37,197 nt of DNA from Gemmatimonadota bacterium. GTDB taxonomy: Bacteria > Gemmatimonadota > Gemmatimonadetes > Gemmatimonadales > GWC2-71-9. The stretch's first letter is position 1, and each line of letters begins with the position of its first letter. Shown here piece by piece: positions 1 through 8,972 of this stretch. Both the position numbers and the translations under genes were made by a program. Below the pieces are notes generated by a model. It saw nothing but the letters and a program-made list of their open reading frames with translations. It searched no databases and was not told where the DNA came from. The stretch lies in NCBI GenBank assembly GCA_011390645.1, contig JAABRY010000022.1, positions 1 through 37,197 of the forward strand, given 5' to 3'.

Positions 1-1
1 G

Positions 2-592
2 ATCGGGTTGCCGATCGCCGCCATCGCCTGGGCGGCGATGCCGCATCAGGCCAACGGCACCGGGCGACAGACCCGGGTGCTGCTCGCGCTGGTGCCGGTG
101 CTGGTGATGATCGTTGTCGGGCAGGTGGTGGGCAACGCCTGGCCTGCCGACGGCGGACTCGGGTGGCACGGCGGACTCGATCGCAGCATCGCCGCGGCCG
201 GTACGATTGTCGGTGATCAACTCGCGCCCGGCATCACGTCGCCCGCCGTGCGGTTCTTCACGATCGCCGACCTGTCACTCCTCCTGATTGCGTTGATCGT
301 GATGGCGTGGCGACGGCACGCGCGCCTGGCAGCACCGGATGCGCCGGCGCGCCGGTGGTATCGCGCCGCAGGCACGCTGGCGGCGGCGATCACCATTGGT
401 CTCGCAACGCGCCATCTCCTCGTGCGTGACACCCCTGTGCCTGATGTCACCGCGATCCTTCCACTCGCCGTCCTCGGCCTGCTCGCGACCGTCGTGAGTG
501 TCGCCTCCTACTGGCGCAGCTGGCCGCGCTGGGGCAAGGCGATCGCGGTGGTGATCATGCTTGGGTGGTTGCAGGCGGCCGTGCGGGCGTAG
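2..592 (+). CDS. Hypothetical multi-pass membrane protein (probably 5'-truncated by the window edge)
   Basis: Frame open to the window edge; hydrophobic segments LLALVPVLVMIVVG, LSLLLIALIVMAW, ILPLAVLGLLATVV; stop at 592. Confidence 0.55.
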   Translation: MGLPIAAIAWAAMPHQANGTGRQTRVLLALVPVLVMIVVGQVVGNAWPADGGLGWHGGLDRSIAAAGTIVGDQLAPGITSPAVRFFTIADLSLLLIALIVMAWRRHARLAAPDAPARRWYRAAGTLAAAITIGLATRHLLVRDTPVPDVTAILPLAVLGLLATVVSVASYWRSWPRWGKAIAVVIMLGWLQAAVRA

Positions 593-603
593 AGTTTCCA
601 AAC

Positions 604-1098
604 ATGTCCTCTCTCACCATTCGCCTCGCCACCATCACTGACGTCCCGCTGATCCTGCACTTCATTCGCGGTCTCGCCGAGTACGAGCGGCTGCCCGACG
701 CCGTCGTCGCCACCGAGGCGCTGCTCGCCGAGCAACTCTTTGGTGAGCGTCCCGGGGCCGAGGTGTTGATTGCGGAATGGGATGGTGCACCAGCGGGCTT
801 TGCCCTCTTCTGCCACAACTTCTCGACTTTCCTCGGCCGTCGCGGGCTCTGGCTCGAGGATCTCTTCGTGGAACCGGCGCACCGCGGGCGAGGGATCGGG
901 AAGGCGCTCCTCGCGCGTCTCGCCGCGATTGCAGTCGAGCGGGACTGCGGGCGACTCGAATGGTCGGTGCTCGACTGGAACACCGATGCGATCGGATTCT
1001 ATCGCTCCCTCGGCGCGGTCGCCATGGACGAGTGGACCACCTTCCGGGTCACAGGTGCGGACCTGGCGATACTAGCGCGTGGGGTAAAGGAGGAGTAA
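604..1098 (+). CDS. GNAT family N-acetyltransferase
   Basis: MSSLTIRLATITDVPLILHFIRGLAEYER...LEDLFVEPAHRGRGIGKALLARLAAIAVERDCGRLEWSVLDWNTDAIGFYRSLGA; acetyl-CoA loop RGRGIGKALL. ATG at 604 preferred over the longer ORF start. Confidence 0.9.
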   Translation: MSSLTIRLATITDVPLILHFIRGLAEYERLPDAVVATEALLAEQLFGERPGAEVLIAEWDGAPAGFALFCHNFSTFLGRRGLWLEDLFVEPAHRGRGIGKALLARLAAIAVERDCGRLEWSVLDWNTDAIGFYRSLGAVAMDEWTTFRVTGADLAILARGVKEE

Positions 1099-1181
1099 CC
1101 TCCGTGTAAGCAGTTCTGGCTGCTTCGTCCCCCCCCGCAGTGTTGCCGTCTCTTGGCTCTCCCCACCTCGGAGTGTCCCGC

Positions 1182-2747
1182 ATGGCCAGCCTGCACGCCG
1201 ACGACCTCCGCCTCCGGGCGGCGGTCGAGTCCTCCCCGAATGGCCTGCTCGTCATTGATCGTGACGGCAGCATCGTGCTCGTCAACCGCGAAATCGAACG
1301 CCTCTTCGGCTACTCCCGTGAGGAATTGCTCGGCAGCTCGGTGGAGCGGCTCATCCCGGCCTCCTTCCGAGCGCACCATCCGGGCTTCCGCGCCAACTTC
1401 TTCACGCAGCCGCAAGCGAGATCGATGGGGGCAGGGCGCGATCTCTTCGGGGTGCGGAAGGATGGCACCGAGGTGCCCGTCGAGATCGGGCTCACGCCGG
1501 TGGAGACCGAGGAGGGGCTCTACGTCGTCAGCGCGATCGTCGATATCTCCGAGCGCAAGCGCGCGGAGCGCGATCAGCAGCGACTCGAGGCGGAGCTGCG
1601 GCAATCCCAGAAGCTCGAGGCCGTCGGTCGGCTTGCTGGTGGCATCGCGCACGACTTCAACAACATCCTCGCGATGATTGTGGGCTTTGCCGAACTCGCG
1701 CGTGAGGGGGTTGGGCGAGTCTCCCCGACCGCCATGGCCGCTGATCTGGACCAGATTCTGGCGGCCTCCGCGCGTGGGCGTGAAGTCGTGCAACAGCTCC
1801 TGCGCTTCTCCCGTCCGCAGAAGGTGGACGTACGTCCCATCGAGCTGGACGCGGTGTTGCGGGAGGCAGCGAGCCTGCTCAAGGCCGCCGTGCCGCCCGG
1901 CGTGGCCATTCGGGTGCGGCCGCCGATCGATGCCACTCTCTCGGCTCTCGGTGATCCGACCTCGGTGCATCAAGTCGTGATGAATCTGGCAACCAATGCT
2001 TCGCACGCGATGCCCGATGGCGGGACGATCGAGATCGGCTTCGACCGGTTCTACGCACGGGACTCCTTCGTGCGCGGACACCCGGAAATTGCCGAGGGCG
2101 AGTATGCTCGCGTCTTCGTGCGTGACACCGGACTTGGTATGCCCGAGGACGTGCGGGAGCGGGCCTTCGAGCCATTCTTCACGACCAAGGCCGTCGGGGC
2201 CGGCACGGGGCTCGGGCTGTCGATGGTCCGCGGGATCATCCGTGACCATGGCGGCACCGTCTGGCTCGAGAGCGAACCGGGACAGGGCACGACAGTGCAC
2301 TGCCTCCTGCGCCTCAGCGCACATGCCGCCGACACGACGATCGCGGCCGCACCAGACCTGCCTCGTGGCCGACGGGAACGGATTCTCCTGGTGGACGACG
2401 AGCCCGGCCTGACCGAGGTCACCAAGCGTCGCTTGGAGGCCCTCGGATATGAGGTGGTCGCGATGAATGATCCGGTCGTCGCGCTCTGCGCGGTGGAGCA
2501 TGATCCCAGTCAATTCGACCTGCTGGTGACCGATTACGCGATGCCCGTCATGACCGGGATGCAGTTGGCGCATCACGTCACCGCATTGCGTGCAGACCTG
2601 CCCGTGATGCTCCTGACTGGATATCTGGAAGACTTTCCACCAGATGAACTGGAAACCGCCGGCATTCGCCGGGTCCACGTGAAGCCGGTCAATGGGGCAC
2701 TGATGGCGCAGTCGGTGCGCGAGATGCTTGAGTCCGCTGCGCCGTGA
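1182..2747 (+). CDS. PAS-domain hybrid sensor histidine kinase with C-terminal receiver domain
   Basis: PAS-like N-terminus (AAVESSPNGLLVIDRDGSIVLVNREIERLFGYSREELLG), H-box GRLAGGIAHDFNN, ATPase motifs (GTGLGLSMVRGIIRDHGG), receiver ILLVDDEPG...LLVTDYAMPVMTG. Confidence 0.92.
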   Translation: MASLHADDLRLRAAVESSPNGLLVIDRDGSIVLVNREIERLFGYSREELLGSSVERLIPASFRAHHPGFRANFFTQPQARSMGAGRDLFGVRKDGTEVPVEIGLTPVETEEGLYVVSAIVDISERKRAERDQQRLEAELRQSQKLEAVGRLAGGIAHDFNNILAMIVGFAELAREGVGRVSPTAMAADLDQILAASARGREVVQQLLRFSRPQKVDVRPIELDAVLREAASLLKAAVPPGVAIRVRPPIDATLSALGDPTSVHQVVMNLATNASHAMPDGGTIEIGFDRFYARDSFVRGHPEIAEGEYARVFVRDTGLGMPEDVRERAFEPFFTTKAVGAGTGLGLSMVRGIIRDHGGTVWLESEPGQGTTVHCLLRLSAHAADTTIAAAPDLPRGRRERILLVDDEPGLTEVTKRRLEALGYEVVAMNDPVVALCAVEHDPSQFDLLVTDYAMPVMTGMQLAHHVTALRADLPVMLLTGYLEDFPPDELETAGIRRVHVKPVNGALMAQSVREMLESAAP

Positions 2748-2810
2748 CCTGACGACGCCGGTGGCGCCAGCGTTCGGATCGGCGTAGAATGCGTGGAGGG
2801 GAGTCCTCCA

Positions 2811-4256
2811 ATGCGCTACCGCCTGCCGACCTATCTGACTGCCATTTGCGTGTTTGCTGCGTGCTCCACGACCGAACCCACGCTCGACGGGTTGGTGGTG
2901 GTGTCTGTTGTCACGCAGGGCGTGGACCTCCCGACGGATCCCTATCGGGTTGCCGTGGATAGCGCATCGGCTCGGACGATCGCGGCGAACAGCATCACCA
3001 ATCTGTCGGCTGTCGCGCCGGGCCAACGGACGATCATCCTCACCAGCCTCCCCCGGAACTGCGTTGAGGCCAGCGGTGGCACACGCACCATCGAGATTCC
3101 CGAGGGCGGGCAGGCGCGGGTGTCATTCTCGGTTACTTGCACGGCGGCTACGGCAAACCTGACCGTACAGGTGGATCCCATCGGCACACCCACGCCGGGG
3201 GTCGCGTACATCTTTACCTTGGATGATGGGCAGGTCCTGACCATCCCCCCCGGTCAGTCAGCGACCGCGCAGGTGGGGCACATCGGTGCCCGGTACATCG
3301 GTCTCACCAACCTTCCGCGCAATTGCCATGGACCGGCTTCGGTCGGGCCGATTCGGCTGACGCCCAATGCGGATACGACCGTCACTGTGGCCGTCACGTG
3401 TCAGCTCTTCGAAAGCGGGATCGTGTACGCGCGCATTCGGTCGGGTGATTGGGCCCACCGGCTGTACCGAGCGCAGCCCGACGGCAGCAATGAGGTGTTG
3501 CTCGGCAATGCCTGGGCGCATCACTACAACCCGACCATTTCTCCCAGCGGCGACCTCATCGCGTTCACCACCGTGCGTTACGGTCTGAACGGGCAGGCAC
3601 TGGCCACGCTCACCCCCGATGGCGTGCGGGAGCGGATTCTCGCGGGTGGCAGCGGACTGCCGGGGTATCGACGTGTCTCCGATCCGGCATGGTCGCCAGA
3701 TGGGCAGCGTGTGGTCGCCGTGGCCGGCCGTGACGGTGAGTTGGATCGCTACGTGATCTTCGATGTCGCCACCGGGGCCGCGACCGCCCTGGAGTGGGAG
3801 TCCCGTGGTGTCATGGATTGGGATCGCGTCTCGGGGCGGATCGCCCTGATGCGCACGTGGTACGGTATCAGCCAGGTGTGGTTGATGGATCCCGATGGCA
3901 CCAACGGGCGCTGGCTCGTTCCACCGTTCTCGAGTCCCTTCCATGACCGCGCTGTCGCGTGGTCACCGGATGGGCAGACGGTCGCAGTGCTGCGAAGTGG
4001 AGAGCAGGGAGGCCTTGCCTCTCGATTGGACCTCATTGCCGTCTCCACTGGTGAGACGCGCACGCTCATCGGCTCTGCGCCCTTTCTGGCAGAACGCCCC
4101 GCGTGGTCACCGGATGGCACGCGGTTGCTCGCGACGATCTATACCCCCGGATTTGAGAGCGTGCAGGTCGAGGAAATCGATGTGGTGAGCGGCACCCGAA
4201 AGGTCCTCGTCCCCGGGACCCCTGGCAGTCCCGCACGGTCCCCCGCGTGGCGATGA
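2811..4256 (+). CDS. Lipoprotein with two Cys-pair beta modules and TolB/PD40-like beta-propeller repeats
   Basis: Lipobox CVFAACS; two LPRNC...VTC modules; repeated AWSPDGQ/AWSPDGT motifs. Confidence 0.82.
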   Translation: MRYRLPTYLTAICVFAACSTTEPTLDGLVVVSVVTQGVDLPTDPYRVAVDSASARTIAANSITNLSAVAPGQRTIILTSLPRNCVEASGGTRTIEIPEGGQARVSFSVTCTAATANLTVQVDPIGTPTPGVAYIFTLDDGQVLTIPPGQSATAQVGHIGARYIGLTNLPRNCHGPASVGPIRLTPNADTTVTVAVTCQLFESGIVYARIRSGDWAHRLYRAQPDGSNEVLLGNAWAHHYNPTISPSGDLIAFTTVRYGLNGQALATLTPDGVRERILAGGSGLPGYRRVSDPAWSPDGQRVVAVAGRDGELDRYVIFDVATGAATALEWESRGVMDWDRVSGRIALMRTWYGISQVWLMDPDGTNGRWLVPPFSSPFHDRAVAWSPDGQTVAVLRSGEQGGLASRLDLIAVSTGETRTLIGSAPFLAERPAWSPDGTRLLATIYTPGFESVQVEEIDVVSGTRKVLVPGTPGSPARSPAWR

Positions 4257-6430
4257 CGCGCGCGTGGTTGGGAATCTCCGCGTTCCTCATGATGTGCACA
4301 TCCCCCCCCCTCGCCGCGCAGGGGGATCCGTGTGTGCCTGGCGGCCTGCACCGGCCCTCCGACGACCTGTATTGCCTCTACCTCGTGGCGGCTCCGCGCG
4401 CACCGGCGGGGGTGAGCGGGCACGTCATCCTCGACATCGCGCCCGGGCCATTCACCGTGGCCGTCACGCGCGACGGTATCCATCGCTACCGCCCACGGTT
4501 GGTGCTGGCGGGTCTGCCCGCTCCCCGGGATGTCGCTCCCGAGGCGACGGCGTATGTCGCCTGGGCCACCACCCCGCGCTACGGCGAGTGGGTCCGGCTC
4601 GGCGCGGTGACGAACGGCACGACGACGCTCGCCGAGATCGCCTTCAATCAGTTCATCGTCGTCATCACTGCTGAGGCAGATGCGGAGACCACCGAGCGGA
4701 ATGGTCCTGTGGTGTTGCGCGGTGGCTCACCGAGCACGCGCATGCAGCCGCCGGACTTCATGGAGTTTGCCACCGGCGTGATCGGGATGACGGCCGACGA
4801 ATTGGCCGCACAGGGTGAGCATGCCGGGCACCAGATGCATCAGGCAACGCCGTCCGCAGACAGTGCCGTGCGCTGGACCACCGTCCCGATGCCAGAGGGC
4901 TTCGCGATGCTCCCGGCGGAGATGGCACTGCGGCCGGGCGTTGGCGCGCAATTGCCGCGCGCCACGGCCACCACGCCGATGGCCCGCCGTGCAGAGGTGG
5001 TGCGCCTCGCCGATGGCGACACCCTGACGCTCCGGGCTGGTGTCGTGCGCAAGCGTATCCATGGCCGCGAGCACGTGATGCTCGGCTTCAACGGTCAGAT
5101 CCCCGGGCCGGTGCTGCAGGTGGAGCGTGGCACCAGCGTGACGGTGCACTTCGTGAACGAGCTCGACCAGCCCTCCAGCGTGCACTGGCACGGCCTGCGG
5201 CAGGACTGGACGATGGATGGCGCCCCGCCGCTCTCGCAGGACCCCGTCCCACCCGGCGCGACCTTCACCTACACGCTGAAGTTCCCCGACGCAGGTCTCT
5301 ACTGGTATCACCCGCACGTGCGTGAAGAGATGCAGCAGGACCTCGGGCTCTCAGGGAACATCATGGTGCGCGGCATGTCAGGATTGCCGAACATTGGCGG
5401 AGAAGAGCTGTTGCTGCTCGACGATATCCTGATTGGTGACGACGGCCTGGTGCCGTTCGGCCTGGAGCATCCGACGCACGCGCTGATGGGGCGCTTCGGC
5501 AACGTCATCCTGGTCAACGGCGAACCGCGCTGGCATGACACCACGTCGGGGGGAGCGAATATCCGCCTCTGGTTCACCAACGCCGCGAACACCCGCACCT
5601 TCAACGTGGTGGCCAGCAACGCGATCATGCTGTTGGTGGCTGCCGACATGGGGCCCTACGCCGTGCCGATCGAGGTCGAGAGCGTGGTGATCGCACCCGC
5701 GGAACGCTACGCGGTGGACATCTTCCCCGATGGCACGGGCGACGTGGTGATCGCCAACCAGGTGCAGGCGCTTGACCATCTCTACGGGCAGTTCGTTGCT
5801 CAGGTAGATACGCTCGGCGTGATCTCCGTCCCACGTCGGACGAACCTGGTTCAGCTCTATATGCACCCAGCCGAGACGAGAGGCGACTTGCCGGATGCAA
5901 GTGCAGGCATTTCCCCCTCACCCCTCACCTCTCGCCCCGACCATGTGTTTGAATTTGGTTTACGCCCGCGCGACCTCCCCTTCACGACGTCACGCATGAT
6001 GCTGCTCGATTCCGCCTATTTCCATCCGGTCGAGTGGAGCGGCACGATGCCGATGATGAACTGGGCCACCACCGCCGCGCAGGCGGAGTGGTTCGTGCGC
6101 GACGCCCTGACCGGCCTCGAGAACGAGGCGGCGTCCTTCACGGTGAAGCGCGGCGAGGTGCGAACGATGCGCCTGGTGAACCCGCGCAACTCGTTGCACG
6201 CCATGCAGCACCCGGTCCACATCCATGGGCAGCGGTTCGTGGTGATGGCCGTCAACGGGGTGCCGACCGACCCCGCGCACCGGGCCTGGAAGGACACTGT
6301 CCTCCTCCCGGCGGGCGGAACGGTGGATCTTGTGGTAGAGTTCAGCAATCCCGGACATTGGATGTTGCATTGTCACATCGCCGAGCACGTCGAGAGCGGG
6401 ATGATGACCCATTTCACGGTGGAGGAATGA
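4253..6430 (+). CDS. Multicopper oxidase with extra N-terminal domain
   Basis: Copper motifs HWHG, WYHPHV, HPVHIHGQ, MLHCHIAEHVESGM; signal peptide; ATGA overlap with the upstream gene. Confidence 0.93.
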   Translation: MTRAWLGISAFLMMCTSPPLAAQGDPCVPGGLHRPSDDLYCLYLVAAPRAPAGVSGHVILDIAPGPFTVAVTRDGIHRYRPRLVLAGLPAPRDVAPEATAYVAWATTPRYGEWVRLGAVTNGTTTLAEIAFNQFIVVITAEADAETTERNGPVVLRGGSPSTRMQPPDFMEFATGVIGMTADELAAQGEHAGHQMHQATPSADSAVRWTTVPMPEGFAMLPAEMALRPGVGAQLPRATATTPMARRAEVVRLADGDTLTLRAGVVRKRIHGREHVMLGFNGQIPGPVLQVERGTSVTVHFVNELDQPSSVHWHGLRQDWTMDGAPPLSQDPVPPGATFTYTLKFPDAGLYWYHPHVREEMQQDLGLSGNIMVRGMSGLPNIGGEELLLLDDILIGDDGLVPFGLEHPTHALMGRFGNVILVNGEPRWHDTTSGGANIRLWFTNAANTRTFNVVASNAIMLLVAADMGPYAVPIEVESVVIAPAERYAVDIFPDGTGDVVIANQVQALDHLYGQFVAQVDTLGVISVPRRTNLVQLYMHPAETRGDLPDASAGISPSPLTSRPDHVFEFGLRPRDLPFTTSRMMLLDSAYFHPVEWSGTMPMMNWATTAAQAEWFVRDALTGLENEAASFTVKRGEVRTMRLVNPRNSLHAMQHPVHIHGQRFVVMAVNGVPTDPAHRAWKDTVLLPAGGTVDLVVEFSNPGHWMLHCHIAEHVESGMMTHFTVEE

Positions 6431-7860
6431 TGCGTGGTTTCGTCCTGCTTGGTGCGGCCCTTCTGCTGGCCTCTCCCGCGTCGGCGCAGCGCGCCGATCA
6501 ATTGTCGCGCCAAGTGCGCCAGTATGTCAGCGTGGCCGAGCCGGTGGTGGCGCTCACCAACGCACTGGTCATCGACGGTACCGGGGCCGCGCCCAAGTCG
6601 GCGCAGACCATCATCTTGCGTGATGGCCGCATCGCCGCAGTCGGGCCCAGCGCCACGACCGCGATCCCGGCCGGGGCACGCACCATCGACCTCGCCGGAC
6701 ACACCGTGATCCCCGGGATCGTCGGGGTGCACAACCACCTCTTCTACACGGCACCGGGTGGGCGACGGGTCGCGGCGACCAACACCTCGACCCGACTCTA
6801 CCTCGCCTCCGGTGTCACCACCATTCGCACCACCGGCAGCAACGCACCCTATCAGGACATCAACGCGAAGGCCGCGATTGATCGGGGCGAGGCACCCGGG
6901 CCGCGCGTGCACATCACCACGCCATACTTCACGGGTGAGGGTGGCGGGTACATGGCCGAGATTCACACGCCGGAGCAGGCGCGCCGTTTCGTGAACTACT
7001 GGGGCGATGAAGGCGCCACCTGGCTCAAGGCCTACACCACGATTCGTGGCGACGAGCTGAAGGTGATCATCGAGGAAGCACACAAGCGTGGGATGAAGGT
7101 GACCGGGCACATCTGCTCGGTGTCATTCCGCGAGGCGGTCGCGATGGGGATCGACAACCTCGAGCACGGCCTTCCCACCGCCAGTGACTTCGCCCCCGGC
7201 AAGGCCAAGGACGATTGCCCCGCCAACATCCTCGCGACGGCGACGTCGGCGACCAACGCCAACCCCGGCGTGGATGCGTGGACCGGCACCATCAAGGCGA
7301 TGGTGGACAACAAGGTACCGATGACCAGCACGCTGGCCATCTACGAACTCATCTTCCCGGGCCGTCCGCCAGTGCAGGATCCGCGCGCGCTGGAGGCGAT
7401 GGCCCCCGAGGTGCGCGAGGCGTATCTCGCGCAGCGCAAGATGATCGACGAGAATCCCAATCCGGTGCTCACCGTGCCGATGCTGAAGAACGCCATGGCC
7501 TTCGAGAAGGCGTTCGCCGATGCCGGCGGCTTGCTCGCGGCGGGCGTGGACCCGACCGGAATTGGCGGTGCGCTGCCGGGCTATGGCGATCAGCGCAACT
7601 ATGAACTGCTCCTCGAGGCGGGCTTCACCCCTGTGCAGGTGGTGCAGATCATGACGCTCAACGGCGCCAAGGTGCTGGGCGTGGAGAAGGACCTCGGCAG
7701 CATCGAGGTGGGGAAGATTGCGGACCTCGCTGTGGTACGCGGCAACCTCACCACGGAGCCGATCGCCATCCGCAACACGACGCACGTCTTCAAGGACGGC
7801 GTCGGCTATGACCCGGCTCCGATCATCGCCTCCGTGAAGGGGCGCGTGGGGATCAACTGA
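6427..7860 (+). CDS. Secreted amidohydrolase family protein
   Basis: Signal peptide MMRGFVLLGAALLLASPASAQ; TIDLAGHTVIPGIVGVHNHLFY; HICSVS; DNLEHGLP; GVDPTG; GSIEVGKIADLAVVRGN; ATGA overlap with the multicopper oxidase. Confidence 0.9.
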   Translation: MMRGFVLLGAALLLASPASAQRADQLSRQVRQYVSVAEPVVALTNALVIDGTGAAPKSAQTIILRDGRIAAVGPSATTAIPAGARTIDLAGHTVIPGIVGVHNHLFYTAPGGRRVAATNTSTRLYLASGVTTIRTTGSNAPYQDINAKAAIDRGEAPGPRVHITTPYFTGEGGGYMAEIHTPEQARRFVNYWGDEGATWLKAYTTIRGDELKVIIEEAHKRGMKVTGHICSVSFREAVAMGIDNLEHGLPTASDFAPGKAKDDCPANILATATSATNANPGVDAWTGTIKAMVDNKVPMTSTLAIYELIFPGRPPVQDPRALEAMAPEVREAYLAQRKMIDENPNPVLTVPMLKNAMAFEKAFADAGGLLAAGVDPTGIGGALPGYGDQRNYELLLEAGFTPVQVVQIMTLNGAKVLGVEKDLGSIEVGKIADLAVVRGNLTTEPIAIRNTTHVFKDGVGYDPAPIIASVKGRVGIN

Positions 7861-8972
7861 CCAACTCGCCCGTCTGGGACGACGCGCCGTGGGGTGGCCT
7901 CGCGCCGCTCCACGGCGCCGTGCATGCTGATGTCTGCGTTGTCGGGCTCGGCGGCTCCGGCTTGGCCGCCGTACACGAACTCCTCGACCTCGGACAGCGC
8001 GTGGTCGGCATCGATGCAGGTGTCGTTGCCGGCGGCGCGGCGGGTCGCAATGGCGGCTTTCTGCTCGCGGGCCCTGCAGATTTTCACCATGACGCCGTGC
8101 GCATCGTCGGTCGGGAACGGGCGACCGCGCTCTACCGTCGCACCCTCGATGAGTTGGCACGGATGCAAGCCGAGACCCCCGGGGCAATCCGCCGCGAAGG
8201 GTCGCTGCGCGTCGCGATGAGTGATGACGAGCGTGAGGACTGCAGGGCACAGCTCGATGCCATGCAGGCCGATGGCCTGCCCGCCGAGTGGTATTCGGGT
8301 CCGGAAGGTGAAGGACTGCGCATCCCGACCGATGGTGTCTTTCAACCGTTGCGACGCTGCCGCATGCTGGCGGAGCGGGCACGCGCGCGGGGGGCGATGC
8401 TCTTCGAGCAGACGCCAGCCGTGCAGATCAGCGGTACCGGCGTCGAGGCGCCGCTGGGTTCCATCAAGTGCGATGCGGTGATCGTCGCCGTCGATGGCCG
8501 ACTTGAGCAGGTGCTTCCGGAACTCGGTGGCCGCGTGCGTACCGCCCGATTGCAGATGCTCGCGACGGCACCGACGACGGAAGTGCAGACACGACACGCC
8601 GTCTATTCCCGGTATGGCTACGAGTACTGGCAGCAATTGCCCGATGGTGCAATCGCCCTCGGCGGGATGCGTGATCGTGCCGGGGAAGGGGAGTGGACCG
8701 ATGTCGCCGAGCCCGCCGAGCCGGTACAATCGATGTTGGAGGTGTATCTGCGCGAGGTGATCGGTGTCACTGCTCCGGTGACCCATCGCTGGGCGGGGGC
8801 GGTGGGCTATACCGAGGATGGTCTGCCGATCTTCGAGGAAGTGCGCCCACGGGTCTGGGCCCTCGGTGGCTATTCCGGCACGGGGAACGTGGTGGGCGCG
8901 ATCTGCGGACGAGCGGCGGCGCAGATGGTCGTCACCGGCCGTACCCCAGACGCCTGGTTCCTCGCGCGATGA
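7857..8972 (+). CDS. FAD-dependent oxidoreductase (DAO family, gamma-glutamylputrescine oxidase-like)
   Basis: ADVCVVGLGGSGLAAVHELLDLGQRVVGIDAG Rossmann motif; C-terminal GAVGYTEDGLPIFEEVRPRVWALGGYSGTGNV. Open frame and coding-like residues extend upstream of the GTG at 7920 to a CTG at 7857 that overlaps the previous stop as CTGA. Confidence 0.85.
   Translation: MTNSPVWDDAPWGGLAPLHGAVHADVCVVGLGGSGLAAVHELLDLGQRVVGIDAGVVAGGAAGRNGGFLLAGPADFHHDAVRIVGRERATALYRRTLDELARMQAETPGAIRREGSLRVAMSDDEREDCRAQLDAMQADGLPAEWYSGPEGEGLRIPTDGVFQPLRRCRMLAERARARGAMLFEQTPAVQISGTGVEAPLGSIKCDAVIVAVDGRLEQVLPELGGRVRTARLQMLATAPTTEVQTRHAVYSRYGYEYWQQLPDGAIALGGMRDRAGEGEWTDVAEPAEPVQSMLEVYLREVIGVTAPVTHRWAGAVGYTEDGLPIFEEVRPRVWALGGYSGTGNVVGAICGRAAAQMVVTGRTPDAWFLAR

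Noticed and set aside
1108-1125. Hairpin AAGCAG-ttctgg-CTGCTT between the GNAT and hybrid kinase genes
   Set aside because: Short 6-bp stem followed by a C-tract rather than a T-tract; weak as a terminator.
999-3026. 675-aa minus-strand ORF antisense to the hybrid kinase
   Set aside because: Spurious GC-driven ORF; the plus-strand kinase has unambiguous motifs.
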